Shown: positions 1-9,065, counted from the stretch's first letter. The stretch: 64,000 nt of DNA from Streptomyces sp. ICC1 (GCF_003287935.1 NZ_CP030287.1:6947029-7011028), one strand, 5' to 3'. Numbers and translations are program-made. Notes: generated from the letters alone by a model not told the origin.

Positions 1-53
1 GTGATCAGCAGGGCCAGCGCGGAGGGGCGAAGGGGGGAGGGCGACGCCGTCAT
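1..53 (-). CDS. Partial CDS, N-terminus only
   Basis: An ATG at 53 on the minus strand opens a frame that runs off the window edge. It encodes about 17 residues (MTASPSPLRPSALALLI), which read like the start of a signal peptide or first membrane segment. Nothing else can be said about its function. The 230 bases between it and the next gene are relatively AT-rich and probably hold divergent promoters. Confidence 0.35.
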   Translation of the reverse strand, partial: MTASPSPLRPSALALLI

Positions 54-286
54 CAATCAAAGCCTCATACCGGGCGTAAATGGAGGAGAAGGTTCCTGGC
101 AACGAGGCATCACTATAGGAGAGTTGTTGATCCTTTTGGACAGCTCCTGACAAGTTTTCACATGGTGGATGGCCGCTAAGGGTCATTCTGTAGCGATTTG
201 AGTGCACGGAAGTTCGAGCGCGCCCCGGTCCCCACCGGGTCCGAAACCTGTTGTGACCCGCCCGCTCCGCCCACCACACTGACCCG

Positions 287-3200
287 ATGTCACGCACCAC
301 CGAACAACTGCTCACCGCTCTCGAACCGCTTCCGCACCGGGCCCGGCTCCGCCTCGCCGCCACCACCGCCCGCGATCTCGCGGCCGCAGGCGAGCTCGAC
401 CCCGTACTGGAGGAGCTGAACGGACGGGGCCGCTACGAGCGGCGGCTGGCGGCGCTCGCCGCCTTCGCCGGCCGGCGGACGCAGTACCTGTGCGCGCGGC
501 TCACCGACCCCGACCCGGTGGTCCGCGGCTACGCCCTGCGGGCCGCCCGGACCCCGCTCGTGCCCGACGAGGCGATCATCGCGGCCTACGAGGACGCCTC
601 CGCCGAGGTCCGCGGGCAGCTGTCCCGGACCGTCCGGCGCGGCGGACGCAGGGCGCTCGCCGAAGCCCTCCTCCCCCGGCTGCGGGCCCGGTGGGGCGAC
701 CACGAGGCCGCGGCCCTGCTGCCCGCCTGCGGGCCCGAGACCGTGGCCCGGCTGCTGCCCGGGCTCGCGGACGCCGTCGGCGACTGGACCCGGCTGGCCC
801 GGCGCCATCCCGGGCCGGTGCTCGACAACGCCGAAGCCGAGCTCGCCGGGCTCCCCGACGGGCTGCGGGACTCCTGGTGGGCGCGCCGCTCCTCCGGGCC
901 GGCCGCCGCCGCGCCCGCCGAACCGCTGCGCGTGCTCGGCCTGCTGGAGCGGTACGGGCCCACCACCCCGCAGCGCGAGGTGCGCGACCGGCTCGGCCTG
1001 CCCGCCCGCGCCGACGCCGAACGCCTCGTACGGGGGCTCGCCGATCCGGCGCGCCGGCAGCCGCGGTACGAACCCGCTCCGGCGCCCTCCCTCCTGCGCA
1101 GGCTCGTACGGGCCGACCCGCCCTCGCTGCCCGTGCTCGGGCGGCGCTGGCTGCGCAGTCCCGAGCACCTGGCCGCGCTGTTCGAGGCACTGCCGCCGGC
1201 GCGCCGCGAAGCCTTCCACGACGCGGTGACGCAGGACCTCACACCCGCCACGTGGAACCTGGCCGCCCCGCTGCTTCCGCTCCTCCCGCCTCCGCGGCGG
1301 TACACCGAAGCACGGCCCGCCGTGGCCCGCGAACGGACCACCGGCCGGCCCCTGCCCGGCGCGCTGCCCCCCTCGCTGGCCCACCTCCCGGTGGCCGAGG
1401 TCCGCGCCGAGATCCTGGCCGCCTGCGGCGGCTCCGACGCCGACCGGCGCGCGGACGCCTGGGTGCTGCTCGTCGCCAACGCGGCCGACTCCGGCGACCC
1501 CGAAGCGGTGGCCGAGGTGCTCGCCCTGATCGCGGGCCGGCTGCGCAACGACCGCGATCCCGTGCGGTCCGCCGTGCTCGAAGGCCTGGTGCGACTGCCC
1601 GTCGGCCTGCTGCGCTCCCCTTCGACCCCTGGCCACCTGGCCGCGATCGCCCTGGACGCCCTCCAGGCCCGGGACTCCTCCTACGCCACCCGCAACGCCG
1701 TGCGCGGCCTGCTGCTCGCCGTGCTCGACGACCCCGCCGCGGGCGCCGATCTCGTCGACTGGGCCCTGCGCGCCCTGTGCCTCCTCGTCGACCGCACCGG
1801 CGGGGCCATGCTCGGCGGGCGGGACTGGCCGGCGCGGCAGGACCGGCGGGACCGGGTGTTCTCGGTGCTGCGCCCGTGGGCCGAAACCGCCGCGGGGAAG
1901 GGCGACTTCGTCCCCCTTCTCAAGCTGGCCCACTTCGTCGACAACGACCGCGCCCTGGTGCCCGGACTCGAGCCGATGATCACCGACGCGCTGGAGCGGT
2001 GCGAGGACGAATCGGCCCCCCACCTCGCGAACGTCTGGCTGGACGACCCCGCCACGCGCGAGGAGCGGGCGGTCGCCCTGCTGGCCCGGGAGCCCTCGGC
2101 GGCCGCGCTGAAGTCCGTACGCGAGGTCCTGTCGGCGCGCCGCAGCGACCTGCTGGACGTGCTGCTCACCGGGCAGCCGCCGTCCGGGCGGTTCCTGCGC
2201 GAGGACTCCGCCCGGCCGCTGCCGGTCCTCACCCACGCCTCCCGCTGGCTGCCGCGCCAGCAGGAAGCGGCGGCCCGCCTCACGGCGGCGGCCGTCCGGG
2301 ACGAGTCCGCGACGCTGTACGAGCGGACGTCGGCGATCCGCGAAGCCGCTCAGATCCCCGACCACGGGCTTGCACTCATACGGGAGTTCACGAGCTCCGA
2401 GAACACCGTGCTGGCCGAGGCCGCGCTCGCGGCGGCCGCCCGGACCGTGGAGCCCGCCGCCGTCCTGGACGAGCTGCTCGCGCACTCCGGCGGCGACCGG
2501 GCCCGGGTCGCGGTGTACGCAGCCGGCCGGGCGGCGGCCGCCACCGCGCCCTCGGCGCTCGCACATCGGATCACGGAACTGCTCGACCCCGGCCGGGAAG
2601 TCAAGGTCACCAGCCGCAAGGAGGCCGCCCGGCTCGCCGCCCGGCTGCTGCCGCCGGCGCTCGCCGTCGCGCTGATGGGCCGGATCGGGCGCGACCCCGC
2701 GAGCCATCCCGACCTCAAGGCCGTCGCCATGCGGCTCGCCCTCGGGCTGCTGCCCGCCGAGGCCGCCTGGGAGCTCCTGGAGGCCGCCGCCGCAGGATCC
2801 CCGGACAGCCGGGCCGCCCTCCTCGACACCGCTCCGCTCACCGTGCGCGCGGAGCACCGCCCGCGCTTCGCCCGGCTGGTGGCGGCGGCGACGGGAGTGC
2901 GCGACGGGGCCGCGGCGGGGATCGCCCCGCACCACCACCTGAGCCTGCCGAAGTGGGCGGCGTACGACCCCGAACCCGCGGAGACCCTGCGGCTGGCGGT
3001 CTGCGACCTCACGCCGCGCGGCGCTGCGCACCACGCCGTGTCGGCCCTCGCGCAGATCGCGGCCTCCACGCTGCCCCACCCCGTGGGCGGCGCCGAGCCC
3101 GGCAGCCCGTTCCACCGGGCCGTGGCCGAGCTGCTGGACATCGTGCGGGCCGGCGAGGAGCCGGACGCGGAGCCGGACCTCGACCGGCCGGCCCTGCGCA

Positions 3201-3673
3201 GGCTGCGACAGCTGGCGGCCCAGCCGCTGGGCGACCGGCCGGCCGCGCGCGAGGCGGTGCTGCGCCAACTGGCCGGCGAACCCCTGCTGGCCGAGGCCCG
3301 GGTGAACCTGCTGCTGCGCGCGGTCGACCTGCGGGCGGATCCCGCGGACCCGGCCCGGCAGCGGGCGGCGCTGCACGAGCTGGTCGCCGCCCTGCGCGGC
3401 CGGCCGGGGCTGGCCCGTGCGACGGCCTCCCGCCTCACGACCCGGTACGGCCACGGCGACCTGCTGCCGGATCCCGCGTCGGTCCTGGAAACCACGCGCG
3501 GCCTCGCGGCCGACGGCACGGCGGAGGCCGGGCTGTTCGCCGCCGCCCTCACCGCCGCCGTCGGCCGCCTGCACGGCTGGCCGGCGCCGTGGCGGGAGCT
3601 GCTGCGGGAACTGCGCCGGCACCCGGAGGCGGAGGTCCGGGACGCGGCGTTCTCGGCGACCACGCAGGCCTGA
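287..3673 (+). CDS. Large HEAT-like repeat protein, function unknown
   Basis: A 1128-residue protein, mostly Ala/Leu/Arg-rich amphipathic helices with no signal peptide or membrane segment. Recurrent patterns such as LTDPDPVVRGYALRAA near residue 80 and HPEAEVRDAAFSA at the extreme C-terminus are typical of HEAT/ARM helical-hairpin repeats, so the protein is probably a cytosolic alpha-solenoid scaffold. No catalytic motif is visible. The ATG at 287 is the first start that keeps the N-terminal helix; the ribosome site before it is weak. It is followed by 130 bases and then the ATP-grasp pair on the same strand, so co-expression is possible but not shown. The repeat assignment is inferred from sequence pattern only. 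Confidence 0.8.
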   Translation: MSRTTEQLLTALEPLPHRARLRLAATTARDLAAAGELDPVLEELNGRGRYERRLAALAAFAGRRTQYLCARLTDPDPVVRGYALRAARTPLVPDEAIIAAYEDASAEVRGQLSRTVRRGGRRALAEALLPRLRARWGDHEAAALLPACGPETVARLLPGLADAVGDWTRLARRHPGPVLDNAEAELAGLPDGLRDSWWARRSSGPAAAAPAEPLRVLGLLERYGPTTPQREVRDRLGLPARADAERLVRGLADPARRQPRYEPAPAPSLLRRLVRADPPSLPVLGRRWLRSPEHLAALFEALPPARREAFHDAVTQDLTPATWNLAAPLLPLLPPPRRYTEARPAVARERTTGRPLPGALPPSLAHLPVAEVRAEILAACGGSDADRRADAWVLLVANAADSGDPEAVAEVLALIAGRLRNDRDPVRSAVLEGLVRLPVGLLRSPSTPGHLAAIALDALQARDSSYATRNAVRGLLLAVLDDPAAGADLVDWALRALCLLVDRTGGAMLGGRDWPARQDRRDRVFSVLRPWAETAAGKGDFVPLLKLAHFVDNDRALVPGLEPMITDALERCEDESAPHLANVWLDDPATREERAVALLAREPSAAALKSVREVLSARRSDLLDVLLTGQPPSGRFLREDSARPLPVLTHASRWLPRQQEAAARLTAAAVRDESATLYERTSAIREAAQIPDHGLALIREFTSSENTVLAEAALAAAARTVEPAAVLDELLAHSGGDRARVAVYAAGRAAAATAPSALAHRITELLDPGREVKVTSRKEAARLAARLLPPALAVALMGRIGRDPASHPDLKAVAMRLALGLLPAEAAWELLEAAAAGSPDSRAALLDTAPLTVRAEHRPRFARLVAAATGVRDGAAAGIAPHHHLSLPKWAAYDPEPAETLRLAVCDLTPRGAAHHAVSALAQIAASTLPHPVGGAEPGSPFHRAVAELLDIVRAGEEPDAEPDLDRPALRRLRQLAAQPLGDRPAAREAVLRQLAGEPLLAEARVNLLLRAVDLRADPADPARQRAALHELVAALRGRPGLARATASRLTTRYGHGDLLPDPASVLETTRGLAADGTAEAGLFAAALTAAVGRLHGWPAPWRELLRELRRHPEAEVRDAAFSATTQA

Positions 3674-3803
3674 GACCGGGCCGGGCCCCGGTCCACGCCC
3701 CGGCGGACACGGACCGATCATCACATTGCGGTCCATGACATCCTGTGACGTCACAACTCGCCGGACGGGATCGGCGGACGTCCGGGGAATATGGGGAAGG
3801 TCC

Positions 3804-4754
3804 ATGAGGCTCTGCTTCCTGGTGGAGGAGCACTACCGCCATGACGGAATGCCGAACGAGGTGGTCCGGCAACTGTCCGCCTGGGGCCATCGGGTGGATG
3901 TGCTGCGGCCCGGCGGTTCACTGCTGCGGATGAGCGAGGTGGTGGACGCCGGGGCCCATGACGCCTGGGTGCTCAAGACCGTGTCGGGCGGGCCGGGGCT
4001 GACCCTGCTCGAAGCCGCCGCCGCGGCCGGGATGACCACGGTCAACGACGCCCGCGCGATCCGGGGCGTACGGGACAAGGCACTGGCCGCCGCCATCGGG
4101 CGCGGGCGGGGACTGCCGCTGCCGCCGACGTACGCCGCGGCCCGGCCGGAACTGCTGGCCGAGATCCCGGAATCGGAGTACCCGCTGGTCGTCAAGCCCG
4201 CCGACGGCAGCTCGGGGCGCGCCGTGCACCTGGTGTCCTCGCCGGAGCGGCTCGCCGCGATGCTCCCCGAACTGGCGGGCGAGGGGATGCTCATCGCCCA
4301 GCCGTACGTGCCGAACTCGGGCACCGACATCAAGGTGTACGCGGTCGGCGGCGAGCTCTTCGCCACCGAGCGCCGCTCCCCGCTGCACCCGGACAGCCCG
4401 GTCCCGGAGCGGCGCGTCCCGCTGTCCGCCGAGATCGCGGCCATCGGCGCCCGGGTCGGGGAGGTGTACGGGCTCGACCTGTACGGGGTGGACGTGCTGC
4501 TGGGCCCGGACGGGCCGGTGGTCGTCGACGTGAACGACTTCCCGAGCTTCCGTCAGGTGCCGGACGCCGCCGCCCGGGTGGCCCGTGCGGTCCTGGGCCT
4601 CGCGCGGGCCGGCTCGGGCGCCGGGCTCCCGCGGCCCGCCGGACCGCCCGTCTCGATCCCGGCCCAGGCCACGGCTGCCACAGCGGCCACGGCCGTCACC
4701 TCCGCGCGGTCCGCCGCCGCGCGGTCCGCCGCCGCCACGGTGGGGGACGCCTGA
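3804..4754 (+). CDS. ATP-grasp ligase-like protein 1
   Basis: A 316-residue protein of the RimK/ITPK-like ATP-grasp superfamily, which forms acyl-phosphate intermediates to ligate a carboxylate to an amine or phosphorylate a polyol. Visible landmarks are VVKPADGSSG (129-138, nucleotide-binding lysine and loop), QPYVPNSGTDIKVYA (166-180), YGVDVLL (227-233) and VVDVNDFPSF (240-249, metal ligands D and N). The last about 45 residues form an Ala/Thr/Ser-rich tail that is probably disordered. I chose the ATG at 3804 because AAGG lies just upstream and homology begins there; the frame is open further upstream only as a shadow of the preceding gene. Its stop overlaps the next ATP-grasp gene by one base. 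The substrate is unknown. Confidence 0.85.
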   Translation: MRLCFLVEEHYRHDGMPNEVVRQLSAWGHRVDVLRPGGSLLRMSEVVDAGAHDAWVLKTVSGGPGLTLLEAAAAAGMTTVNDARAIRGVRDKALAAAIGRGRGLPLPPTYAAARPELLAEIPESEYPLVVKPADGSSGRAVHLVSSPERLAAMLPELAGEGMLIAQPYVPNSGTDIKVYAVGGELFATERRSPLHPDSPVPERRVPLSAEIAAIGARVGEVYGLDLYGVDVLLGPDGPVVVDVNDFPSFRQVPDAAARVARAVLGLARAGSGAGLPRPAGPPVSIPAQATAATAATAVTSARSAAARSAAATVGDA

Positions 4755-5551
4755 TGAGGATCGGCCTGATCACGGACAACCCCGGGCATCCGCTGCTGTC
4801 GGCGGCCGCCGGGCTGCTGCGGGTCGCCGGACACGTCGTGGAGCCGCTGGATCCCGGCGCGCCGGACCCCGGCGACCCGGCGCCGGCCGACGTCTACCTG
4901 CTCAAGGCGCACACCCCGCACGCGCTGGACCTGGCCCGGCGCCTGGAAGGGCTCGGGGCTCCCGTGGTCAACTCGGCCGCGGCGACCACGCTCTGCCAGG
5001 ACCGGACGCTGATGGCGGAGCTCGCCGTACGGGCCGGACTGCCGTTCGCGGGAACCCGTACCTTCGGCACGCTCGCGCGGTGGGCGGACGGCGCTTCGCT
5101 GTCCGCCCCCGTGGTCGTCAAGAGCCGGCACAGCCGGCGGCGGGACCTCGTCGCCCTGGTCGAGGGGGCGGCGGCGCTCAAGGAGCTGGCGGGCACGTGG
5201 CCCGACGAGCCGGTGGTGGTCCAGGACTTCGCCCCGAACAGCGGCTGGGACCACAAGCTCTGGGCGATCGGCGACCGGGTCTTCGCCGCCCTGCGCCGCT
5301 CCGAACTCTCCCCCGAGGGCCGCGGCCCGACCCTGCCGCTGCCTCGGATCCCGGCGGGCTGGGCCGAACTGACCCTCCGGGTCGGCGAGGTGTTCTCCCT
5401 GGACGTCTACGGCGTGGACCTCATCGCCACCGCCGACGGCTCCCCGCTGATCGTGGACGTCAACGCCTTCCCCGGCATCCGCGAACAGCCGGGCGCCCCC
5501 GAGGCCCTGGCGGAGCTGGCCCTGAAGCGGGCGGGGCGCCCGGCCGGCTGA
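4754..5551 (+). CDS. ATP-grasp ligase-like protein 2
   Basis: A 265-residue protein clearly paralogous to the preceding gene. It has VVVKSRHSRRRD (120-131), QDFAPNSGWDHKLWAIG (157-173), YGVDLI (219-224) and IVDVNAFPG (233-241), so the nucleotide and metal sites look intact. It lacks the Ala-rich tail. The start codon shares its A with the upstream TGA (TGATG), which implies translational coupling and probably a two-subunit enzyme or two sequential ligations. It ends 10 bp from the convergent 41-residue secreted peptide gene. The family includes peptide-modifying and inositol-phosphate kinases, and the sequence alone does not choose between them. Confidence 0.85.
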   Translation: MRIGLITDNPGHPLLSAAAGLLRVAGHVVEPLDPGAPDPGDPAPADVYLLKAHTPHALDLARRLEGLGAPVVNSAAATTLCQDRTLMAELAVRAGLPFAGTRTFGTLARWADGASLSAPVVVKSRHSRRRDLVALVEGAAALKELAGTWPDEPVVVQDFAPNSGWDHKLWAIGDRVFAALRRSELSPEGRGPTLPLPRIPAGWAELTLRVGEVFSLDVYGVDLIATADGSPLIVDVNAFPGIREQPGAPEALAELALKRAGRPAG

Positions 5552-5561
5552 TCGCGGGCGC

Positions 5562-5687
5562 CTACTTGATGACCTCCACCTTCTTGTCGCCCGCGGCGGC
5601 GTAGGCCTGCGAACTCGCGCCGAGCGCGGTGACGGTGAGGGCGAGCAGTACGGATACGGCGGCGGCCGCCGCGCGCTTGCGGGTCAT
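5562..5687 (-). CDS. Tiny secreted peptide (41 residues)
   Basis: Starts MTRKR, then a hydrophobic stretch AAAAAVSVLLALTVTALGAS, then SQAYA, a good signal peptidase I site. The mature product would be only about 10-11 residues ending GDKKVEVIK. A clear ribosome site (GGGGGA) precedes the ATG at 5687. It is convergent with the ATP-grasp pair, with 10 bp between stops. It may be a small secreted peptide or a C-terminally truncated secreted protein. The pairing with two ligases is suggestive but not operonic. Confidence 0.6.
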   Translation of the reverse strand: MTRKRAAAAAVSVLLALTVTALGASSQAYAAAGDKKVEVIK

Positions 5688-5775
5688 GGTTTCCCCCTGA
5701 TGGTGTGGTGGTCCCGGCAGCTTCCCATCCGGGACCGGGCCGGACAAGCGAGCGGGACGAGCGGAGGCGGTGGGC

Positions 5776-6844
5776 GTGCGCGCGGTGGTGTTCGAGCGGT
5801 ACGGGGAGCGGGCCGAGGTACGGGAGGTGGCCGATCCGGCCCCGGCCGCCGGCGGAGTGGTGGTACGGGTCGAGGCGACCGGGCTGTGCCGCAGCGACTG
5901 GCACGGGTGGATGGGGCACGACCCGGACATCGTGCTGCCGCACGTACCCGGGCACGAACTGGCCGGCGTGGTGGAGGCGGTGGGATCCGGGGTCACCCGC
6001 TGGCGTGCCGGGGACCGCGTCACGGTCCCCTTCGTCTGCGCGTGCGGGAGCTGCGCCGAGTGCGCCGCCGGCCAGCACCAGGTGTGCGTCCGCCAGACGC
6101 AGCCCGGGTTCACCCACTGGGGGTCCTTCGCCGAGTTCGTGGCGCTGGAGCACGCCGATGTGAACCTGGTCGCCGTGCCGCGGGAGTTGTCCTTCGACAC
6201 GGCGGCGGGGCTGGGCTGCCGGTTCGCGACGGCGTTCCGTGCGGTGGTCGCCCGGGGGCGGGCGGCGCCGGGCGAATGGGTCGCCGTGCACGGCTGCGGC
6301 GGCGTGGGGCTGTCCGCCGTGATGGTCGCGGTGGCCGCGGGGGCCCGGGTGGTGGCCGTGGACACGGCTCCCGGGGCGCTGGAGCTGGCGCGGCGGTTCG
6401 GCGCCGCGCACGGCGTGGCTCCCTCCCGGGGCGATGCTGCCGAGGCCGTCCGGGAGTTGACGGGCGGCGGCGCCCACCTGTCGCTGGACGCCCTGCTCAC
6501 CGGTGACGGCGGCGGCTTCGGTGGCCGGGCTGCGCAGGCGCGGGCGGCACGTCCAGGTCGGACTGCTGCCGGCGGCCGGGGGAACCGCGGCGCTGCCGAT
6601 GGAGCGGGTCATCGGCTGGGAGCTGGAGGTCCTGGGCAGCCACGGGATGGCGGCGCACGCGTACCCCCCGATGATGGAGCTGGTCCGCTCCGGGGCCTTG
6701 CGCCCGGACCTGCTGGTCACGGCCGTGATCCCGCTCGACGCGGCTCCGGCCGCCCTGGCCGCGATGGGCACGGCCCCGGGCGGCGGGGTCACGATCATCC
6801 GGCCGGGGGAGGGCTCGGCCGCCTCCCCGGGATCATCCGGGTGA
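5776..6844 (+). pseudogene. Zinc-dependent alcohol dehydrogenase, frameshifted
   Basis: Medium-chain zinc alcohol dehydrogenase. The first frame has the catalytic-zinc region [14 protein letters not shown] and [10 protein letters not shown], the structural-zinc cysteines [17 protein letters not shown], and a Rossmann motif [11 protein letters not shown]. The family sequence breaks after SLDAL near 6495 and resumes two bases out of frame with [20 protein letters not shown], running to the stop at 6842-6844. Two bases appear to be missing between 6495 and 6496. I prefer the GTG at 5776 because GGAGG lies 8 bases upstream. Either a real null allele or a sequencing error in a GC tract. The 3' end overlaps the convergent F420 gene by 12 bp. 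Confidence 0.75.
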
Positions 6845-7810
6845 GAGTTCGCCCCGCAGGGCGGGCAGGAGTTTGGCCTCGGCCCATTCCAGGAAGGGCC
6901 GCTGGTGGTCCCCGCCGATCTGGACGAGGGCGACTTCGGTGAACCCGGCTTCCGCGTACCGGCGCACCGCTTCGGTGAACGCCTCGACGTCGTCACCGCA
7001 CGGGACGGCCTCGGCGATGTCCGCGGGCCGGACGTGCCGGGAGGCCTGGTCGAAGCCGACGGGACCGGGGAGTTCGGCATTGACCTTCCAGCCGCCGAGG
7101 GACCAGCGGAACTGGTCGTGGGCGCGGGCGACCGCCGCCTCGCGGTCGGTGTCGTAGCAGACCGCCAGCTGGCCCACGCGCGGCTTGCCCGCGCCGCCGT
7201 GCTCGTCGAACCGGGCCAGGAGCTGCCGTTTGGGCTCCGTGGCGATCGCGAGATCGCCGTACCGGCCGGCGAGCTCGCAGGAGCGGGGCCCGGAGACCGC
7301 GATCCCGATCGGAGGCGGCTCGTCGGGGAGGTCCCAGAGCGTGGCGTTCTCGATGTCGTAGTGGGCGCCGTGGTGGCTCACGCTCTCCCCGGAGAACAGG
7401 TGCCGGATGATGTCCACGGCCTCTTCGAGCATGTCCAGCCGCACGTGGGCGGCCGGCCAGCCGGCCCCCACGACATGTTCGTTCAGATGCTCCCCCGAGC
7501 CCAGCCCCAAGCGGAAGCGCCCCTCGGACAGGATCTGCATCGTCGCCGCCTTCTGCGCGACGACCGCGGGGTGGTAGCGGAAGGTCGGACAGGTCACGTA
7601 CGTCATCAGCGGGATCCGGGACGTGGCCTGCGCGGCCGCGCCCAGGACGCTCCAGGCATAGGGCGAGTGGCCCTGGGACTCCAGCCAGGGGGAGTAGTGG
7701 TCGGAGGTGACGGAGAAGTCGAATCCGGCCTCCTCCGCTCCCACCACGTGGGACACCAGCTCACGCGGTCCGGCCTGCTCGGTCATCATCGTGTACCCGA
7801 TTCGCACCAT
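6833..7810 (-). CDS. LLM-class F420-dependent oxidoreductase (F420-G6PD-like family)
   Basis: A 325-residue luciferase-like monooxygenase-fold enzyme. [43 protein letters not shown] and [18 protein letters not shown] are typical of the actinobacterial F420-dependent glucose-6-phosphate-dehydrogenase-like clade. These enzymes transfer hydride to or from coenzyme F420 on a TIM barrel in the cytosol; the actual substrate of this clade is generally unknown. The length matches the family and there is no signal peptide. It is convergent with the broken alcohol dehydrogenase, with overlapping 3' ends. Confidence 0.9.
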   Translation of the reverse strand: MVRIGYTMMTEQAGPRELVSHVVGAEEAGFDFSVTSDHYSPWLESQGHSPYAWSVLGAAAQATSRIPLMTYVTCPTFRYHPAVVAQKAATMQILSEGRFRLGLGSGEHLNEHVVGAGWPAAHVRLDMLEEAVDIIRHLFSGESVSHHGAHYDIENATLWDLPDEPPPIGIAVSGPRSCELAGRYGDLAIATEPKRQLLARFDEHGGAGKPRVGQLAVCYDTDREAAVARAHDQFRWSLGGWKVNAELPGPVGFDQASRHVRPADIAEAVPCGDDVEAFTEAVRRYAEAGFTEVALVQIGGDHQRPFLEWAEAKLLPALRGELSPG

Positions 7811-7914
7811 GCGGCGCGCCTTGCCCGGATCCCGTCCCCGAAACCCCCCGCGGGGCGGGAACCGCCCGCGCCGCCGCCCGGCAGCGGGTGAGCGGAGCGG
7901 TCCGGGCGGGGTTC

Positions 7915-8154
7915 TCAGCGGTCTCCACCGCCCGTCGGCCTCGGGCGGTCCGGGCCGGCCTGCTCCTCGCGGCCGATGCCCGGGCGCTGCCGTTTGGCCT
8001 GATGGCCTCCGGCATCCGTGTCGCCCCGGCCCTCGCCAGGGCGCCGTACGACGGCGTCGTCCGCCTGCTGCCGGGCCTCGCGGTCCCCGCTCTCCCCCAC
8101 CGCTTCGGACGGGGTCGTGCGCGGGCGGCGCCGGGACTTCTCGTGTTCCGTCAT
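7915..8154 (-). CDS. Small charged, disordered protein (79 residues)
   Basis: MTEHEKSRRRPRTTPSEAV followed by Arg/Asp/Glu/Gly-rich low-complexity sequence, with no hydrophobic core and no cysteine. I do not recognise a family. An AG-rich ribosome site (GGAAGAGG) sits before the ATG. About 150 bases of structured leader separate it from a probable promoter beside a perfect 16-bp palindrome at 8325-8340. It could also be non-functional; its Streptomyces-like codon use and ribosome site favour a real gene. Confidence 0.5.
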   Translation of the reverse strand: MTEHEKSRRRPRTTPSEAVGESGDREARQQADDAVVRRPGEGRGDTDAGGHQAKRQRPGIGREEQAGPDRPRPTGGGDR

Positions 8155-8324
8155 CTCGTCCTCTTCCGGTTCCTGTTGTACGGGTGGTGCGGGTCTTCGG
8201 CGACTACCCCGTCCCGGCCCCCTCAGACGCCCGGGCCGCTGGACCCGGGACGCACTCCCCCGCCCTTCCGGGAAGTCCGCAGGCGGGGGGCTTGTGGTGG
8301 GTGGGAGCGCATCGCTACAGTCCT

Positions 8325-8340
8325 GATTACACGTGTAATC
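8325..8340. promoter_or_regulatory. Perfect 16-bp palindrome, BlaI/MecI-type operator
   Basis: GATTACACGTGTAATC is perfectly self-complementary and contains ATTACA-N2-TGTAAT, the known consensus of BlaI/MecI/CopY-family repressors. On the minus strand a TAGCGA-like -10 follows it at a suitable distance, so it probably controls the gene at 7915-8154. No BlaI-type regulator gene lies in the window. Confidence 0.5.
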
Positions 8341-8362
8341 GTGCGCGGGCGTCGGGCGGGGG

Positions 8363-8611
8363 TCAGCGGTCCGCGCGGTGGCGGCGGAGCATCGAGAAGC
8401 CCAGGCCCGCCGCGCCCACGGCCGCCAGGCCGACGCCGCCCGCGATGAGAAGCGGGCCCTCGCCGGAGCCGTCAGCGGTGGCCGTCGTGGCCGAGATGTC
8501 CGTGGGGGCCGGCGCTTCCGTCTCGAAGGCCTGGGCGGCCGGCAGGGCCAGGGCGGTCACGGCCCCGGCGGCGGCGACGGCTGCGGCTGCGGTGCGGAAG
8601 GTGGCGCGCAC
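8363..8611 (-). CDS. Small secreted or membrane-anchored protein (82 residues)
   Basis: A GTG start at 8611 with GAGGGGAA upstream. Residues 1-28 form a signal peptide ending LPAAQA; a short Thr/Ala/Pro-rich extracellular segment follows; then a second hydrophobic helix (LLIAGGVGLAAVGAAGLGF) and a basic tail LRRHRADR. This is a secreted peptide held in the membrane by its C-terminus, with the tail in the cytosol. It resembles many short Streptomyces surface proteins. No LPXTG motif and no cysteine, so not a sortase substrate or lipoprotein. Confidence 0.7.
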   Translation of the reverse strand: MRATFRTAAAAVAAAGAVTALALPAAQAFETEAPAPTDISATTATADGSGEGPLLIAGGVGLAAVGAAGLGFSMLRRHRADR

Positions 8612-8668
8612 GGGTGGTTCCCCTCGGGTCGGCGTCGCCTGTGGTCTCGGGTCGGGCGCGGCACTCTT

Positions 8669-8700
8669 TCAAGTGGTCGAGTGCTCAAGTGCTCGAGTGG
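8669..8700. repeat. Four tandem 8-bp units upstream of a small membrane protein
   Basis: Units TCAAGTGG, TCGAGTGC, TCAAGTGC and TCGAGTGG follow one another without spacer (consensus TCRAGTGS). They lie 58-89 bp upstream of the GTG at 8611 on its promoter side, so they may be iterated regulator half-sites. Confidence 0.6.
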
Positions 8701-8802
8701 TTTGCCCCGGCGACGGAGACGACGTTACGGGGGGCGTGTTCTGGCCGTCCATCGGTCACGTAACGGTTGTCCGGACAGCCGCCCGCGAAGGCGTTAAGGC
8801 GT

Positions 8803-8841
8803 GCGAAGGCCCTCCCGGCCATGGACCGGGAGGGCCTTCGC
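8803..8841 (-). terminator. Strong hairpin terminator
   Basis: A perfect 16-bp stem (GCGAAGGCCCTCCCGG and its complement) with a 7-base loop at 8819-8825, starting 18 bp beyond the stop of the gene at 8859-9065. There is no U-tract, as is usual in Streptomyces. Confidence 0.8.
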
Positions 8842-8858
8842 GACGACGACGGCCTGCC

Positions 8859-9065
8859 TCAGCTCAGACCCCTGCTGCGCTCGCCGATGCGGTCGCCCTG
8901 CGGGGTTCCCGCCCGCTTGAGCTCCGCCTTCGTGTGCGCCCCGCCCTTGACCTTGGTCCGGACGGGACCGTCGAAGCCGTGCGCCTGTGCGGCGCGCGGG
9001 AGGCGGGTCGCCTCCACCGCCTTCGCGACAACCGCCTGGAAGTCCTGCTTCTGCTCTTTGCTCAT
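8859..9065 (-). CDS. Small basic hypothetical protein (68 residues)
   Basis: MSKEQKQDFQAVVAKAVEAT opens with one amphipathic helix, followed by a basic Gly/Lys/Arg-rich tail (TKVKGGAHTKAELKRAGTP). Cytosolic, without cysteine or membrane segment. A good ribosome site (GAGGGAG) precedes the ATG at 9065 and a strong terminator follows the stop, which supports a genuine single-gene transcript. No function can be assigned. Confidence 0.65.
   Translation of the reverse strand: MSKEQKQDFQAVVAKAVEATRLPRAAQAHGFDGPVRTKVKGGAHTKAELKRAGTPQGDRIGERSRGLS

Noticed and set aside
290..3805. 1171-residue minus-strand open frame opposite the HEAT-like gene
   Set aside because: Pro/Gly/Arg-rich translation with no domain, typical of GC-rich antisense; the plus strand has repeat structure.
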